From NCBI GenBank assembly GCA_937873345.1, contig CALMRL010000264.1, forward strand, positions 1 to 6,328: a DNA stretch of 6,328 nt. The letters are read 5' to 3'. The DNA is from an uncultured Beijerinckiaceae bacterium. Lineage in GTDB: Bacteria > Pseudomonadota > Alphaproteobacteria > Rhizobiales > Beijerinckiaceae. Shown here piece by piece: positions 4,528 to 6,328 of the stretch. Each line of letters starts with the position of its first letter. Within the stretch, counting starts at the first letter, position 1. The position numbers and the translations under genes were made by a program. Under the pieces are notes generated by a model. The model had not been told where the DNA came from. It worked only from the letters and a program-made list of their open reading frames with translations, and did not search any database.

Positions 4528-6328
4528 CCTCCGTCGCCGAGCCGCGACAGCGCCAGCTCCAGCCTGCCCAAGCGCTCCTGCGTTTCGCGAAGCCGCTCCT
4601 GCTGCTCCTCGACCACCTCCGGCTTGGCGCGGGCGAGGAAGTCGGCGTTGCCGAGCTTCGCCCCGATCTTCCCCGCCTCGCCGCGCTGCTTCGCGATGTC
4701 CTTGATGAGCCGCGCACGTTCGGCGGCGACATCGATGAGGCCTTCCAGCGGCAGGGCGATGAGCGAGTCGCGCACCGGCAGCTGCGCCGACAGGCGAGGC
4801 GCCTCCGCCACCGCCTCGATCGAGGCGAGGCGCGCCATCCGCTTCAGCGTGTCGCCCCAGCGCGCGGCGCGCTCCGCCACCGCCCGATCGGAGCCGACGA
4901 CGAGCAGCGGCACTTGGCTCCCTGCCGGCACGTTCATCTCGGTGCGAACCGAGCGCACGGCGGAGACGAGATCGATGACCCAGCCGACCTCGCGCTCGGC
5001 CTCGTCGTCGCGTAGGCCTGCCGGCTCGCTCCACGACGCCAATGCCAGCAAGGATGCGCGGGGGGGTCCCTCGCGTCCTTTGATCGTCCATAGTTCCTCG
5101 GTGAGGAAGGGCATGAAGGGGTGCAGCAGCCTGTAGGCTTCGTCGAGCACGTGGGCGACGGTGGCGCGCGTCTCGTCGCGCCGGTCCTCCGCCTCCTGGC
5201 CCTCCGCGCCCTGCAGCAGCGGCTTGGCCAGCTCGAGGGACCAATCGCAGAGCACCCCCCAGACGAAGCGGTAGGCGGCGTCGGCCGCCTCGTTGAAGCG
5301 GTAGGCCTCGATCGCCGTCGCCACAGCAGAAGCGGCGCGCTCCGCCTCGCCGACGATCCAGCGGTTGAGCACCTCCCTCGCCTCGCGCGGCGCGTAGCCG
5401 GCGACGCGGACGCAGCCGTTGATCTCGGCGAAACGCGAGGCGTTCCACAGCTTGGTCGCGAACGAGCGGTATCCGTCGACCCGCCCCACCGCCATCTTGA
5501 CGTCGCGGCCCTGCACGGCGAGCACCGCCAACGTGAAGCGCAGCGCGTCGGCGCCGAAGCGATCGATGCCGGCGGGATAGTCGCGCTTGGTCGCCTGCGC
5601 GACGCGGGCGACGTCCTTGCGGTCAGTCAGCGATCCCGTGCGCTTGGCGACGAGGGCGTCGAGCCCGATGCCGTCGATGAAGTCGAGCGGGTCGAGGACG
5701 TTGCCGAGCGACTTCGACATCTTGGCGCCGCGCTCGTCGCGCACCAGCGCGTGCATGTAGACGTCGCGGAACGGCACCTCTCCCGTCAGGTGAAGACCCA
5801 TCATCATCATCCTGGCGACCCAGAAGAAGATGATGTCGAAGCCCGTCACCAGCGCGTCGTTGGGACAGCGCTGGCTAAGCCAGCCCGCGTCCGGCCAGCC
5901 CAGCGTCGAGAAGGGCCATAGCGCCGAGGAGAACCAAGTGTCGAGCACGTCCTCGTCCTGAGCGAGATCGACCGCGCGGCCGTAGTGCTCGCAAGCCTGT
6001 CGCAGCGCGCCCGCCTCATCCTCGGCGACGAAGATCGCGCCGTCCGGCCCGTACCAGGCGGGGATGCGGTGGCCCCACCACAGCTGCCGCGAGATGCACC
6101 AGGGCTGGATGTCGTCGAGCCAAGCGAAGAAGGTCTTCTCGTACTGCGACGGCACGAAGCGGGTGCGCCCCGCCCGCACGGCGTCGAGCGCCGGCCCTGC
6201 GAGCCTCGCCGCATCGACGTACCACTGGTCGGTGAGCCAGGGCTCGATCACCGCGCCGGAGCGGTCGCCGTGCGGCACGGCCAGCGCGTGGTCCTCGACA
6301 TGGCTCAGCGCGCCACCCTCCTCCAGCA
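4524..6328 (-). CDS. valS: Valyl-tRNA synthetase, C-terminal about two thirds (gene runs off the right edge)
   Basis: ValRS is a class I synthetase that charges tRNA-Val and edits misactivated threonine. About 600 codons are visible, against roughly 900-950 in the full enzyme; the 5' end with the HIGH motif and most of the CP1 editing domain lies off the right edge. The visible part begins at the end of CP1 (VPHGDRSGAVIEPWLTDQWY). It continues with CISRQLWWGHRIPAWYG and DTWFSSALWPFSTLGWP, then TGFDIIFFWVARM and the KMSKS loop (GAKMSKSLGN, codons at 5709-5723). Next come the anticodon-binding helical domain (LWNASRF to FMPFLTEELW) and the C-terminal coiled-coil arm (about the last 65 residues, AAERARLIKDIAKQRGEAGK onward). 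That arm is typical of bacterial ValRS and contacts the tRNA. The reading frame is intact throughout, including across a C7 run. The gene is the upstream partner of the hydrolase gene in a probable operon. Confidence 0.97.
   Translation of the reverse strand, partial: LEEGGALSHVEDHALAVPHGDRSGAVIEPWLTDQWYVDAARLAGPALDAVRAGRTRFVPSQYEKTFFAWLDDIQPWCISRQLWWGHRIPAWYGPDGAIFVAEDEAGALRQACEHYGRAVDLAQDEDVLDTWFSSALWPFSTLGWPDAGWLSQRCPNDALVTGFDIIFFWVARMMMMGLHLTGEVPFRDVYMHALVRDERGAKMSKSLGNVLDPLDFIDGIGLDALVAKRTGSLTDRKDVARVAQATKRDYPAGIDRFGADALRFTLAVLAVQGRDVKMAVGRVDGYRSFATKLWNASRFAEINGCVRVAGYAPREAREVLNRWIVGEAERAASAVATAIEAYRFNEAADAAYRFVWGVLCDWSLELAKPLLQGAEGQEAEDRRDETRATVAHVLDEAYRLLHPFMPFLTEELWTIKGREGPPRASLLALASWSEPAGLRDDEAEREVGWVIDLVSAVRSVRTEMNVPAGSQVPLLVVGSDRAVAERAARWGDTLKRMARLASIEAVAEAPRLSAQLPVRDSLIALPLEGLIDVAAERARLIKDIAKQRGEAGKIGAKLGNADFLARAKPEVVEEQQERLRETQERLGRLELALSRLGDGG

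Noticed and set aside
4528..5448. Extension of the hydrolase frame far upstream within valS (total 602 residues)
   Set aside because: The upstream part is Arg/Gly/Ala-rich with no domain and lies in the wrong frame over valS; hydrolase similarity begins right after the GTG at 4527.

Overview
The window is GC-rich, dense bacterial chromosome that reads as core alphaproteobacterial sequence. The IlvD and ExoR-like proteins most resemble those of Hyphomicrobiales (the Rhizobium/Bradyrhizobium-type lineage). That placement comes from remembered family sequences, not from a search. There is no sign of a mobile element, phage, CRISPR array or foreign base composition.

Layout, left to right. (1) At the left edge is the 5' part of rpsF (ribosomal protein S6) on the minus strand, with a long structured leader. 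(2) About 275 bp of intergenic DNA holds two back-to-back promoter candidates, one reading left into rpsF and one reading right into a tRNA-Glu(UUC) gene. A perfect 12-bp palindrome lies between their -35 boxes. (3) The tRNA-Glu gene is on the plus strand with an encoded CCA end. It converges with the next minus-strand gene across about 41 bp. (4) An ExoR-type secreted Sel1-repeat protein and ilvD (dihydroxy-acid dehydratase) lie on the minus strand, ilvD first. They overlap by 20 bp, so they are probably co-transcribed and translationally coupled. (5) A 354-bp gene-free gap upstream of ilvD contains an 11-bp-stem hairpin just before the ilvD start. (6) valS (valyl-tRNA synthetase, cut by the right edge) is followed by an alpha/beta hydrolase gene. 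The two share a 4-bp GTGA stop/start overlap.

Most genes serve translation (S6, tRNA-Glu, ValRS) or the supply of branched-chain amino acids (IlvD makes the 2-keto acid precursors of valine, isoleucine and leucine). The ExoR-like protein is the regulatory outlier. In rhizobia and Agrobacterium, ExoR is a periplasmic repressor of the ExoS(ChvG)-ChvI two-component system, which controls exopolysaccharide, motility and acid or host responses. The hydrolase has a complete apparent catalytic triad but no assignable substrate.

I found no previously undescribed system. The points most worth checking are the structured rpsF leader, the palindrome between the divergent promoters, the ilvD/exoR overlap and the hairpin at the ilvD start. 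All long plus-strand reading frames opposite exoR, ilvD, the hydrolase and valS look like antisense shadows of GC-rich genes.
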